A stretch of DNA of 9,552 nucleotides from Sphingobacteriales bacterium (GTDB lineage Bacteria; Bacteroidota; Bacteroidia; Chitinophagales; Chitinophagaceae): positions 1-9,552 of the forward strand of contig JAHEFC010000135.1 in assembly GCA_024640385.1 (NCBI GenBank), read 5' to 3'. Below, in pieces: positions 1-7,301 of the stretch (the first letter of the stretch is position 1; each line of letters opens with the position of its first letter). The position numbers and the translations under genes are program-made. The notes beneath the pieces were generated by a model, which did no database searches, had not been told where the DNA came from, and saw only the letters and a program-made list of their open reading frames with translations.

Positions 1-1
1 T

Positions 2-556
2 TTTCGGTTATCCGACGCCGTTAATATGGTAGGCTTCCTGGTGGCAGGATTCCTTCTTCCATATATTTCAAAAAACTGGCCGAACAGGAACCAGGTCGGT
101 TTTGTACTCAGGGTCTGCCGCTATTTTCTCCTGGTTCCTGCCATTGTGATCGCAACCGGAGGGTGGTTCCTGGCTGAAGAGATCAATCAGCTCTTATACC
201 ATGGCAGGGCAGCAGAGGCCACGGTGGTGATCCGCATCCTGTTGATGTGCCTGCCCGCGCTGGCTCTGATCCAGATCTATGGCACACACCTTACTGCCAC
301 CGGGGAGATCAAAAATTTCCTGCGTGTGAGCGCCCTATTTGCTCTCCTGAATATAGTGGTCAATTTCTTTGTTATACCCCGTTATGGAGCAGAAGGGGCT
401 GCCTGGGTGGCCCTTTCAACACAGTCTGCATTTGCCATTGCCGTTACTTATCTTGCAGTGAAGAGAACATCTCTAAGATTTTACGGTTCGGATATGGGTT
501 ATTATGCTGCGCTCGGGTTGATCTCTTTTCTCATTTTTAAATGGCTAATTTTATAA
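2..556 (+). CDS. Wzx-like polysaccharide flippase, C-terminal part (5' truncated by window edge)
   Basis: The reading frame is open to the left edge (codons FRLSDAVN precede the first visible Met at 26) and ends in TAA at 554-556, so only about the last 184 residues are seen. The fragment is mostly hydrophobic, with about five membrane segments. One short loop reads PRYGAEGAAWVAL, the P-x-YG-x-x-GAA pattern typical of the C-terminal half of MOP-superfamily polysaccharide exporters (Wzx/RfbX, MviN-like). Such proteins flip undecaprenyl-linked sugar repeats across the inner membrane. The chain-length-determinant-like gene 7 bases downstream and the O-antigen ligase-family gene after it support a surface-glycan role. 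The substrate cannot be told. The N-terminal half lies outside the window, so truncation here is an edge effect and not a pseudogene. Confidence 0.88.
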   Translation, partial: FRLSDAVNMVGFLVAGFLLPYISKNWPNRNQVGFVLRVCRYFLLVPAIVIATGGWFLAEEINQLLYHGRAAEATVVIRILLMCLPALALIQIYGTHLTATGEIKNFLRVSALFALLNIVVNFFVIPRYGAEGAAWVALSTQSAFAIAVTYLAVKRTSLRFYGSDMGYYAALGLISFLIFKWLIL

Positions 557-563
557 AAACAGG

Positions 564-1349
564 ATGGCTGAATCCATTATTAAAGATATAGTTGATAGAA
601 AATGGAGCATTTTGCTGTTCTCCGGTATAGCTACCCTGCTGGCACTGGTGGTCAGCCTGGTATTACCTGACGAATTTGTTTCCCAGGCTTCACTTCTTCC
701 GGCCAATTCAAAGTTGATGGACAAGCAAAGGCTGTATGAAAACAATATCCAGGAGCTTTATTCCGCCTATGGAAATGCGGAAGACCTGGACAGGCTTTTC
801 GCTACCATGCATTCAGGTGCTGTGATCCATCATGTGGCCGACAGCCTGAAGCTGGTTGATCATTATGGGTATGGCGGTAAGAAAAACGCAAAATCCCTGG
901 CGCAGAAAAAACTGGAGAAGAATATCAAACTGTTGCGTACGGAATACGGAGAACTTCGTCTTCGTGTATGGGATGAAGACGCAGCCATGGCTGAAATGAT
1001 AGCCAATGCCATGATCGACCGCACCCAGGATGTATTCGACCAGATGTTCAGGTCGTTTTACGACAGGTCCCTGGGGGCGTTGAAGGGAGAACTTTCTGTT
1101 TATGAAAAGGAGAGCGATTCTACTCAGGTTGCAGGTGGCAGGTTGGAGGTTGCAGAGATAGAGAAGAAAATCGCGGAGTATGAAATTACCAGGTTAAATC
1201 CGCCGGCTGCATTTTTCGTAATGGAGAAACCTTCGATATCACTAATACCCGACAGGCCCAAAATACTTCTCAATGTGCTGATCACATTTTTAGCATCACT
1301 GTTCACTGTACTGGCCTGGATCGCAGCTAAGCGGAACATGAATGCCTGA
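564..1349 (+). CDS. Wzz-like chain length determinant / polysaccharide co-polymerase protein
   Basis: This 261-residue protein has the two-helix layout of Wzz-family polysaccharide co-polymerases. A short cytoplasmic N-terminus is followed by a membrane helix at about residues 16-34. A charged extracytoplasmic domain of about 200 residues, rich in predicted helix, comes next, then a second membrane helix at about 235-254 and a short KRNMNA tail. The proline-containing stretch EKPSISLIPDRPK (221-233) just before the second helix is the most diagnostic feature of the family. No tyrosine-kinase domain or Tyr-rich tail is fused, so this is the Wzz type and not the Wzc type. It probably sets chain length for the glycan flipped and polymerised by its neighbours. 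It starts 7 bases after the flippase stop and overlaps the next gene by 8 bases, which suggests one transcript. At 261 residues it is shorter than many Wzz proteins. No clear ribosome-binding site is seen. Confidence 0.8.
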   Translation: MAESIIKDIVDRKWSILLFSGIATLLALVVSLVLPDEFVSQASLLPANSKLMDKQRLYENNIQELYSAYGNAEDLDRLFATMHSGAVIHHVADSLKLVDHYGYGGKKNAKSLAQKKLEKNIKLLRTEYGELRLRVWDEDAAMAEMIANAMIDRTQDVFDQMFRSFYDRSLGALKGELSVYEKESDSTQVAGGRLEVAEIEKKIAEYEITRLNPPAAFFVMEKPSISLIPDRPKILLNVLITFLASLFTVLAWIAAKRNMNA

Positions 1350-2766
1350 AGTTATGAAAGGCATCTTTTCATATCGCACAGTGCTGTTCTCGTTCCTGTT
1401 CTCCGTTGCGGTTGCCCTGGTAACAGGCAACCTGGTGTTATTGGGAGCGGTGCCTGTTCTTATCATTTTGGTGGCAGGTTTTACGAAGCCATCGTTGATT
1501 TATTTCCTGCTTTTATTCACCATTCCGCTTTCCACTGAATTTCAGTTCAGTTCCTCATTGGGCACCGACCTGCCCGACGAAACCCTGATGTGGTTGCTGA
1601 GCCCGATCATTCTTTTCATCGTATACAGGGATAGAAAGTTATGGGGAGACCTGCTTCACAGCAGGATCATGTTGTTGATCATTGCTGCATTATGCTGGAC
1701 ATTGATCACCGTGTTGCTGTCTGAAATGCCCTTGATTTCACTGAAATTTTTACTGGCTAAGATCTGGTATATCATACCTTTTGTATTGGGTACAATGGTC
1801 TTCCTAAAGGGGAAAAAAGAGCGCTTCATGGCGGGCAATCTCATGTTGCTGGCCATGGTGTTCACCGTTATCGTAATTCTGGTCAGGCATGGTTTGGAAG
1901 GCTTCAGTTTTGAGGCTGTCAATGATGTAACTGCACCTTTTTTCCGGAATCATGTGAATTATGGTGCCATATTGGTTTGCATGATACCGGTTGCATGGGC
2001 ATTGATCAGGTCGGGTTACAAATACTGGATCATGGGATTGATCATCTTATCAGCAGGACTAGTATTCTCTTATTCGAGGGGTGCGTGGCTTGCTTTGGGA
2101 GCGGCAGTGTTGGTGGTTTATATAATGAAGAAGGGAAAGTTGCAATGGCTGATCGGATCTGCGGCATTCGGTATAGTAGCAGCTTCAATATGGCTGCTCC
2201 AAGACAACCGTTATCTGCAATACAGGCCTTTGTACGAAAAAACCATCTATCATGCATCATTCGATGAGCATATGGCCGCTACGTACAATATGCAGGATAT
2301 GTCTACCGTAGAAAGATTCTACCGATGGATCGCTGCTACAAAAATGGCCAAAGAAAACTGGGTCACCGGATCAGGGCCAAACAGTTTTTATCCATTGTAC
2401 AAATCATATACTGCCAATGATTTCAGAACCTATGTGAGCAATAACCCGGAAAAATCCACGGTGCATAATTATTTCCTGTTGCTCTTGACCGAACAGGGCG
2501 TTCCGGGTTTGATTTTATTCGTAGCGCTGTTTGTAACCATGATGATGACTGCGCAGAAGATCTATCTTGGGAGCGCTGATCCGCATACTAAAGGGTTGAT
2601 GCTGATGACGGGTGCTATATTGGGAATGATAGCGGTGCTGATCTTTTTGAGCGACCTGATTGAGACAGACAAGATCGGATCCGTGTTTTATTTGTGTGCA
2701 GGGATCTTAATGGAGAGTCGGAGAGGAAGAGAGACAGATAGTCAGAAATTTCAGCGCAGTAAATAG
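1342..2766 (+). CDS. O-antigen ligase/polymerase family membrane protein (Wzy_C domain)
   Basis: This 474-residue protein has about 11-12 hydrophobic segments and one large extracytoplasmic loop at about residues 287-375, the plan of the WaaL/Wzy superfamily. Family marks are SYSRGAWLA (243-251, with the conserved Arg246) at the start of the Wzy_C region, the loop motif TGSGPNSF (342-349), and TVHNYFLLLLTEQGVPG (373-389). The last of these holds the conserved His375 found before the next helix. Members either ligate O-polysaccharide to lipid carriers or polymerise repeat units, and sequence alone does not separate these roles. Next to Wzx and Wzz relatives, a Wzy-type polymerase or general ligase is equally likely. 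The ATG at 1342 overlaps the upstream gene by 8 bases; a second Met is residue 5 (base 1354). The hydrophilic C-terminal tail after about residue 458 (ESRRGRETDSQ...) is encoded by one arm of an inverted repeat and may be a late addition. Confidence 0.88.
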   Translation: MPEVMKGIFSYRTVLFSFLFSVAVALVTGNLVLLGAVPVLIILVAGFTKPSLIYFLLLFTIPLSTEFQFSSSLGTDLPDETLMWLLSPIILFIVYRDRKLWGDLLHSRIMLLIIAALCWTLITVLLSEMPLISLKFLLAKIWYIIPFVLGTMVFLKGKKERFMAGNLMLLAMVFTVIVILVRHGLEGFSFEAVNDVTAPFFRNHVNYGAILVCMIPVAWALIRSGYKYWIMGLIILSAGLVFSYSRGAWLALGAAVLVVYIMKKGKLQWLIGSAAFGIVAASIWLLQDNRYLQYRPLYEKTIYHASFDEHMAATYNMQDMSTVERFYRWIAATKMAKENWVTGSGPNSFYPLYKSYTANDFRTYVSNNPEKSTVHNYFLLLLTEQGVPGLILFVALFVTMMMTAQKIYLGSADPHTKGLMLMTGAILGMIAVLIFLSDLIETDKIGSVFYLCAGILMESRRGRETDSQKFQRSK

Positions 2767-2795
2767 AATTCCTCCTCTCTGCCCCTCAGACTCTC
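2713..2795. terminator. Probable bidirectional terminator: imperfect 21-bp inverted repeat at convergent gene ends
   Basis: The left arm (2713-2733, starting GAGAGTCGGAGAGG) pairs with the right arm (2775-2795, ending CAGACTCTC) at 18 of 21 positions, with a 41-base loop containing the ligase stop codon. The right arm is followed by a short T-rich run (AATTTT, 2805-2810). The repeat sits exactly between a plus-strand unit and a minus-strand unit that converge, with only 42 bases between the two stop codons. Transcripts from either side could fold it. It is unusual in that the left arm lies inside a coding sequence and the loop is long, so a repeat element with no terminator role is also possible. 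Confidence 0.5.
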
Positions 2796-2808
2796 TTGCT
2801 CTCTAATT

Positions 2809-3903
2809 TTAGCTACGTACATCTAACGCATCCCTTAAACCGTTTCCCAGCAGGTTGAACGACAGAACCAATACCATAATGGCCAGGCCCGGTACAATAG
2901 CCAGCATTGGATTATTGGTAATGATGAAATTGTAATTCTCCTTGATCATCAAACCCCAGCTGGGCTGTGGCGGTTGAACACCCACGCCGAGAAAGCTCAG
3001 TCCGGCTTCAATCACAATTGCTGTGGCAAAATTGGAGGCACCCATGACCAACACGGGGCCCAATACATTTGGCAAAATATGTACTACGATAGTCCTGATA
3101 TCTGAATATCCCAGTGCGCGTGTAGCTTCAATATATTCAAGCTCGCGAATGCTGAATACCTGGCCCCGGATCATCCGGGCAACACTGACCCAAAGCGTAA
3201 GGCCAACGGCTACAAATACCTGCCAGAACCCCTTGCCAAGTACCAGGGTGATCGCGAATACCAGCAGCAGGGTGGGTATGCTCCATACTACATTGATGAA
3301 CCACATGATCGTATCGTCCGTTCTTCCCCGGTAGTATCCGGCCAGTGCGCCTAGCAGGATGCCCAGGGTCAGGGATATCAGTACGGCAATACTTCCCACA
3401 CTCAGGCTGACACGGGTTCCAACTATCAGTCTGCTTAATATGTCGCGTCCATATTTATCTGTTCCCAGCCAGTTGGTTCTTTCTTCAATATATTCGCCAA
3501 CATCATCTTGCGCCATTGTCAATACTGCTGAGTTTGCATAGGCTATTCGTTCTGTGATGCCTTCATCCACATATTTCTGAACTATAATGCTGTCATTTTT
3601 TACAGCATATGAAGTGATGGGGATCCAGGTGAATTGATCCGGTTTACCGGAAACGGTTCTTTCAATGATGCCTGCTTTTTTTGCATCGGTTTTTTTAAGC
3701 TTCAGGTATTTCATCTTGAAACCCGGTGATTGCCCGCTGATCTCAAGTATCATCCGGTTCGCATTGGGGGAAGGATCAGGCGCAATCCAGTACGCAAATA
3801 TAGCAACCAGCAGGGCAATAAAAATGCAGATCAGTCCTGCCATCGCGGCTTTGTAGCGACGCAGTTTTTTCAATGCGGTTTGTAAAAATGAGTTGGAATG
3901 CAC
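2809..3903 (-). CDS. OppC/DppC-like ABC transporter permease
   Basis: This 364-residue protein is an inner-membrane permease subunit of the peptide/nickel (Opp/Dpp) ABC importer family. It has a first membrane helix at about 21-41, then the family signature LGTDKYGRDILSRLI (146-160), then five further helices. The cytoplasmic EAA loop that docks the ATPase is EYIEATRALGYSDIRTIVVHILPN, read at 256-279, with the conserved Gly265. The typical late motif AGLSFLGVGVQPPQPSWG is at 300-317. E. coli OppC and DppC are about 300 residues long; the extra length here lies in a hydrophilic segment of about 105 residues (42-146) between helix 1 and the signature. No partner permease, ATPase or binding protein is in the window, so the rest of the transporter must be encoded elsewhere. 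The start is GTG at 3903: an in-frame TAG at 3916-3918 rules out anything earlier except near-cognate codons. It follows the glycosyltransferase by 15 bases and is the last gene of the minus-strand run. Confidence 0.92.
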   Translation of the reverse strand: MHSNSFLQTALKKLRRYKAAMAGLICIFIALLVAIFAYWIAPDPSPNANRMILEISGQSPGFKMKYLKLKKTDAKKAGIIERTVSGKPDQFTWIPITSYAVKNDSIIVQKYVDEGITERIAYANSAVLTMAQDDVGEYIEERTNWLGTDKYGRDILSRLIVGTRVSLSVGSIAVLISLTLGILLGALAGYYRGRTDDTIMWFINVVWSIPTLLLVFAITLVLGKGFWQVFVAVGLTLWVSVARMIRGQVFSIRELEYIEATRALGYSDIRTIVVHILPNVLGPVLVMGASNFATAIVIEAGLSFLGVGVQPPQPSWGLMIKENYNFIITNNPMLAIVPGLAIMVLVLSFNLLGNGLRDALDVRS

Positions 3904-3918
3904 CCGCCTAATATACTA

Positions 3919-5004
3919 TCATTTTACCTTGCGTCCTTTCCATTCCACCGTTCCAAGCTGGCCGAATGTTCCGGACACCACCGTATAGATCACGTGGAGT
4001 GGCTGTATGATCGGGAACAAAGGCATCAGATGTGACAATGAAAAGAATTTCAGGATATTGTTTGTGAAACTCCATTCGGCAATGGTTTTGAGCATGAAAG
4101 CTGCGAGGCAGAATGAAAAATGCAAGGGACTTGTGAATGCCATAAGCAGGAAAAAGAGCAGGCATAGGTTGAGAAGGTATACCAGCAACAGGATTCTGAA
4201 AATTTTCTTATCCTGGTACCTTCGTGCTTTGCTGGCCCAGCGGATCCGCTGGCGGAAAAAAGCACCCAGTGTTTCTTCCGGCACAGTATCTACAATGGCT
4301 TTGCGGCTGAATGCATAACTGATACGGCCTGGAAATCTTCTGCTGAATTTCTGCATCAGCAGCATATCATCGCCTGTGGCAATATCATCAATGCCTTCAA
4401 ATCCATTCACCTCATAGAAGGCATCCTTCAGGTAGCCAAGATTGGCGCCGCTGGACATATCATGATATCCCGAGTGGACGGACGCAGCTGTGATTCCCTG
4501 TAATATGGCAAAATCAAGAGACTGGAATTTGGACAGCAATGAATTGCCCGGCACCATTCTTACCGGGCCCGCAACCATTACGGCCCTGGTGTTTTTTAAT
4601 ACACCTGCCATGATATTTATCCAGTTGCGGGGAACGATGCAGTCGGCATCGGTAGTGATGATCATTTCACCATTTGCGTATTTGATACCGGTAGTGATCG
4701 CCATTTTCTTGAAGGCCACGGTATCATCAAGGTCTTCATCTTTCAGCCCGATGACGGTGGCGTGTTTCCCGGATGCAATTGAAGCCGTGTGATCACTGGA
4801 GTGATCGTCAATGACAATGATCTCGATCTGATCTGTAACATGATCCTGTTGCCTGATGGCATCTATGCAGGGCCCGATATTTTTTTCCTCATCCCTTGCC
4901 GGGATCAATACAGATATCCTGATACCGGTAGATTCCCCGGGTTCAAATTCGGTGATGGATGAAAATCTTTTGTTGTACCTGTGTAGCAATATGGCATAGA
5001 TCAA
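3919..5004 (-). CDS. Membrane glycosyltransferase, family 2 (GT2)
   Basis: This is a GT-A fold glycosyltransferase with all expected motifs (numbering from the TTG at 5004). The N-terminal strand ISVLIPARDEEKNI (30-43) is followed by VIDDHSSDHT (64-73). The DAD metal-binding motif is TTDADC (117-122). The acceptor-side acid lies in IATGDD (208-213), and QRIRW at 252-256 is the QxxRW motif of membrane GT2 enzymes. Hydrophobic segments follow at about 270-290, 296-312 and 325-345, and the C-terminus reads VEWKGRKVK. It should transfer sugar from a nucleotide sugar to a lipid or glycan acceptor at the inner membrane; the acceptor is unknown. The start is uncertain. TTG 5004 is the only ATG/GTG/TTG choice, but the frame stays open to the TAA at 5059-5061 and encodes a strongly hydrophobic run that would complete an N-terminal membrane helix. 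A CTG at 5047-5049 would overlap the upstream hydrolase stop by four bases. The gene is therefore probably longer than listed. Confidence 0.9.
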   Translation of the reverse strand: MIYAILLHRYNKRFSSITEFEPGESTGIRISVLIPARDEEKNIGPCIDAIRQQDHVTDQIEIIVIDDHSSDHTASIASGKHATVIGLKDEDLDDTVAFKKMAITTGIKYANGEMIITTDADCIVPRNWINIMAGVLKNTRAVMVAGPVRMVPGNSLLSKFQSLDFAILQGITAASVHSGYHDMSSGANLGYLKDAFYEVNGFEGIDDIATGDDMLLMQKFSRRFPGRISYAFSRKAIVDTVPEETLGAFFRQRIRWASKARRYQDKKIFRILLLVYLLNLCLLFFLLMAFTSPLHFSFCLAAFMLKTIAEWSFTNNILKFFSLSHLMPLFPIIQPLHVIYTVVSGTFGQLGTVEWKGRKVK

Positions 5005-5045
5005 CAGCAGAACTGCAAAAAGAATCGATATGATGATCAGCAGAG

Positions 5046-5855
5046 TCAGGCAGGATGATTAAAAGCTTCAGCAATGTATTGTGCATTCTGTATATGAAGC
5101 AACTGGTGGCCGGTTTCCAGCACTTCAAATTTTTTTCTCGACCTGAGTGCGCGAAAGAATTTTTCGCCGGGTGCCAGTGGAATGATAGTATCATATCTTC
5201 CATAGATCATGGTGACAGGAATATTATACTGGTTGATCAGTGAAACCACCCGGTTCAGGTCAGGTTTGAATTTCCGGAAAGAGGTCCAGACCCTGTATAC
5301 CTGTTCCCTGATCGTTTTATCTCCAAAGTGGCGGTCTACATATTTCAGTGCGCCCTTATTGACCAGTTTCAGCGATTCGCCACGTTTGAGCAGTTTAATA
5401 AATCGATCCGGATTTTCAACGGCTTTTTTGAAGATCCGGTTGCCGATAGCGGTTTGGGTAGAGAACCAATACCAGGGATTCATATGCAATCCATCGGGGG
5501 CAAGCAACACCAGGTTTGAGATGCGTGAGGGGATCAGTTCCAGGAGCTGGAGGCAGATCCTTCCTCCCATGCTATAACCCATAAGCGTGAATTTTTCCTT
5601 TTTAATATGGGGGCAGATGGAAATGATGTCCAAAAGATCTGCTGGTTGGAACAGTTCACCATTGGTCCATTTGGTGTCCCCGTGAAATGGCAGATCGAAG
5701 GCGATAAACAGCTGGCCAGGTACATGGTCTGCCAGCCAGTCGAATGTACGGGCGAAAGTTCCAAAACCGTGAAAGCACAAGACTGCGTTTGGCCCTTCAC
5801 CGGAAAACCTGTAGTGGATCTCTGAATCTTTATATGTGATGAATTGAGAATGCAT
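5046..5855 (-). CDS. Alpha/beta-fold hydrolase
   Basis: With the ATG at 5855 the protein has 269 residues and the standard alpha/beta hydrolase layout. HGFG (29-32) forms the oxyanion-hole loop, GYSMGG (93-98) is the nucleophile elbow with Ser95, YGRYDTIIP carries the probable acid Asp222, and ETGHQLL carries His250. There is no signal peptide, so it is probably cytoplasmic. Such enzymes hydrolyse esters, thioesters or amides; the substrate cannot be read from sequence. A longer frame begins at TTG 5882 (nine more residues) and would overlap the upstream stop by four bases as TTGA. I prefer ATG 5855 because its N-terminus (MHSQFITYKDSEIHYRF) runs straight into the usual first strands and AAGG lies a few bases upstream. 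It lies between the SGNH hydrolase and the glycosyltransferase, tightly linked to both. Confidence 0.9.
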   Translation of the reverse strand: MHSQFITYKDSEIHYRFSGEGPNAVLCFHGFGTFARTFDWLADHVPGQLFIAFDLPFHGDTKWTNGELFQPADLLDIISICPHIKKEKFTLMGYSMGGRICLQLLELIPSRISNLVLLAPDGLHMNPWYWFSTQTAIGNRIFKKAVENPDRFIKLLKRGESLKLVNKGALKYVDRHFGDKTIREQVYRVWTSFRKFKPDLNRVVSLINQYNIPVTMIYGRYDTIIPLAPGEKFFRALRSRKKFEVLETGHQLLHIQNAQYIAEAFNHPA

Positions 5856-5878
5856 GCAGCCTTGCAGCTGCAAAATAA

Positions 5879-7114
5879 TCAAAGCTTGATGAAGGATCGT
5901 TTTGAAACTGAGTTTTCACGTTTGATCTGCATAATATAATTGCCAGTTGGCATGGATTGAATAGGGAATTGGAGCACATTTTCGCCTTTTTCGATCGTTC
6001 TGTTGTAAGCACTTTTGGTATTGCCGGAGCGGTCTATGATGTTGATATGAATGCTTTCTTTCCTGTCGGCCGCAATTTTAAGGTTGATGGAAGTGCTGGC
6101 AGGAACCGGATACAAGGTCTCAGCTGCCAGCGCTTGCTTTATGGTTACGGTAACGATCTGGGAGAATGCTGTTTTCCCGTCCAGGTCTACCTGTTTTAGG
6201 CGGTAGTGGTTTTTCCCAGGAGTTGGGTTAGCATCAGTAAATTTATATTTAACCTTGGTAGTGGAATTGCCTTTCCCTTTTACTTCGCCAATCGCTTTAA
6301 AATCCCTGGCATTACCGGACCGTTCAATAATGAAATGGCTGTTATTTTCCTCGGAACTTGTTTCCCATCGAAGCTCAACATTTTTCTCAACCGCGACCGC
6401 CTCGAATTTGGAGAGTTTAACAGGAAGGGCTGCTGCTGCGAGGAAATTGCTGACCTGTTCAAATATCAGGCGGTGGCCTTTGTTATTTACGTGTGTGCCA
6501 TCACCTGCACTGAGTTCGGGATTAATAGTCAGGCCATCGCTGGCCACCAGCAGGTCCCAGACATTGATCGCCCTGCCGGTAAATGAATTTAAAACAGAGT
6601 CTTTCTGATCCTTTAACTGAACCTGCTGATCATAACTAACGCTGTTTCTCGGCTGGGGAGTGAGAAAAATGATCTGTTTGCCTGCAATAGACGCATATGT
6701 ATTATAGGTACGATAATTATCCATAGTAGTTTTCGTGGTCATGTTATTGGCCACGTCATTGGATGGATAATTGACAAAAATTATATCGGGCTCCAGCGAA
6801 AGGGCTTTGTTGATATTACGTTCGGGATCGGGGCCAATATAACCGGGTGGCGGAACAAATCCGTTCTCCCTGCCAACATAGGTTGTAGTGCCGCCTTTAC
6901 CTAAATTATATACAACAGTGTCTGCACCATCTGACATATTCTTCCTCACCGCTAGTTTCAGGCGGTTGACCCAACTGGAATCGGTGGGCCATGCTCCTGC
7001 ACCTTCAGCAGTTGAAGAACCCATAACCGCGATAACTACATCTTTTGTCTGACTGGCTGCAACTCCGCAGATGGTAAATATCAGGGTAAGCAGCACCACG
7101 ATCCTGCTGATCAT
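5879..7114 (-). CDS. Secreted SGNH/GDSL hydrolase with C-terminal T9SS sorting domain
   Basis: This 411-residue protein starts at ATG 7114 with a signal peptide (about 1-21, hydrophobic core IVVLLTLIFTICGVAA). The SGNH hydrolase domain follows at about 25-228. Block I is VMGSSTAEG with probable nucleophile Ser34, the Gly block lies in NLGKGG (70-75), the Asn block in NYPSND (Asn119), and block V is DGTHVNNKGH with Asp205 and His208. All four catalytic positions are present. A fibronectin-III-like beta domain spans about 231-325 (LPVKLSKFEA... LRWET... HYRLKQVDLDGK), a module that commonly precedes T9SS signals. The last 80 residues (from about 333, LYPVPASTSINLKI, to KRSFIKL) match a type A T9SS sorting domain. 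The protein should thus cross the inner membrane by Sec and the outer membrane by T9SS, ending on the surface or outside the cell. Members are esterases that often deacetylate carbohydrates, but the substrate here is unknown. It is the first gene of the minus-strand run. Confidence 0.93.
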   Translation of the reverse strand: MISRIVVLLTLIFTICGVAASQTKDVVIAVMGSSTAEGAGAWPTDSSWVNRLKLAVRKNMSDGADTVVYNLGKGGTTTYVGRENGFVPPPGYIGPDPERNINKALSLEPDIIFVNYPSNDVANNMTTKTTMDNYRTYNTYASIAGKQIIFLTPQPRNSVSYDQQVQLKDQKDSVLNSFTGRAINVWDLLVASDGLTINPELSAGDGTHVNNKGHRLIFEQVSNFLAAAALPVKLSKFEAVAVEKNVELRWETSSEENNSHFIIERSGNARDFKAIGEVKGKGNSTTKVKYKFTDANPTPGKNHYRLKQVDLDGKTAFSQIVTVTIKQALAAETLYPVPASTSINLKIAADRKESIHINIIDRSGNTKSAYNRTIEKGENVLQFPIQSMPTGNYIMQIKRENSVSKRSFIKL

Positions 7115-7216
7115 TGCGCTAAAGGATTTATTCAGTAAATCTTTTTGTTTATTGTTGTTTCCGGGGGTCGTGAAGATCGGGTTGGGAGGGCGGATCTGTT
7201 CTTATCGGTTTGAATT

Positions 7217-7224
7217 CAAATATA
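7217..7224 (-). promoter_or_regulatory. Candidate Bacteroidota -7 element for the minus-strand operon
   Basis: Read on the minus strand, these bases are TATATTTG, an exact match to the TAnnTTTG -7 consensus of Bacteroidota sigma factors. It lies in the divergent intergenic region and points toward the SGNH hydrolase, giving a leader of about 95 bases. I could not find a good TTG -33 element at the expected distance, and the area is AT-rich, so a chance match is possible. Confidence 0.4.
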
Positions 7225-7292
7225 TAATATCGATCGGCTATACATCCCGCTATTATTTTAAAATTATTCACATTTTCTTAGAAAATATTTTG

Positions 7293-7300
7293 TACTTTCG
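7293..7300 (+). promoter_or_regulatory. Candidate -7 element for the marR/acyl-CoA dehydrogenase operon
   Basis: TACTTTCG matches TAnnTTTG at all but one position and lies 22 bases before the MarR-family start codon. This would place the transcription start near 7305 and leave a leader of only about 18 bases. The sequence upstream is AT-rich but has no clear -33 TTG. The match is imperfect; the palindrome immediately downstream adds some support. Confidence 0.4.
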
Positions 7301-7301
7301 A

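Noticed and set aside
2..556. Possible truncated flippase pseudogene
   Set aside because: The frame is open to the window edge, so the missing N-terminus is explained by the boundary.
1977..2267. Plus-strand 96-codon frame inside the ligase-family gene
   Set aside because: It is a different frame within a conserved membrane-protein gene, with no family features of its own.
6206..6608. Two plus-strand open frames antisense to the SGNH hydrolase
   Set aside because: The minus strand encodes a complete SGNH, fibronectin-like and T9SS protein with all catalytic residues; the plus-strand frames are shadows.
7255..7291. Small palindromes ATTTTAAAAT and AAAATATTTT in the intergenic region
   Set aside because: Short self-complementary AT runs are expected by chance in AT-rich promoter DNA, unlike the longer GC-containing palindrome at 7302-7319.
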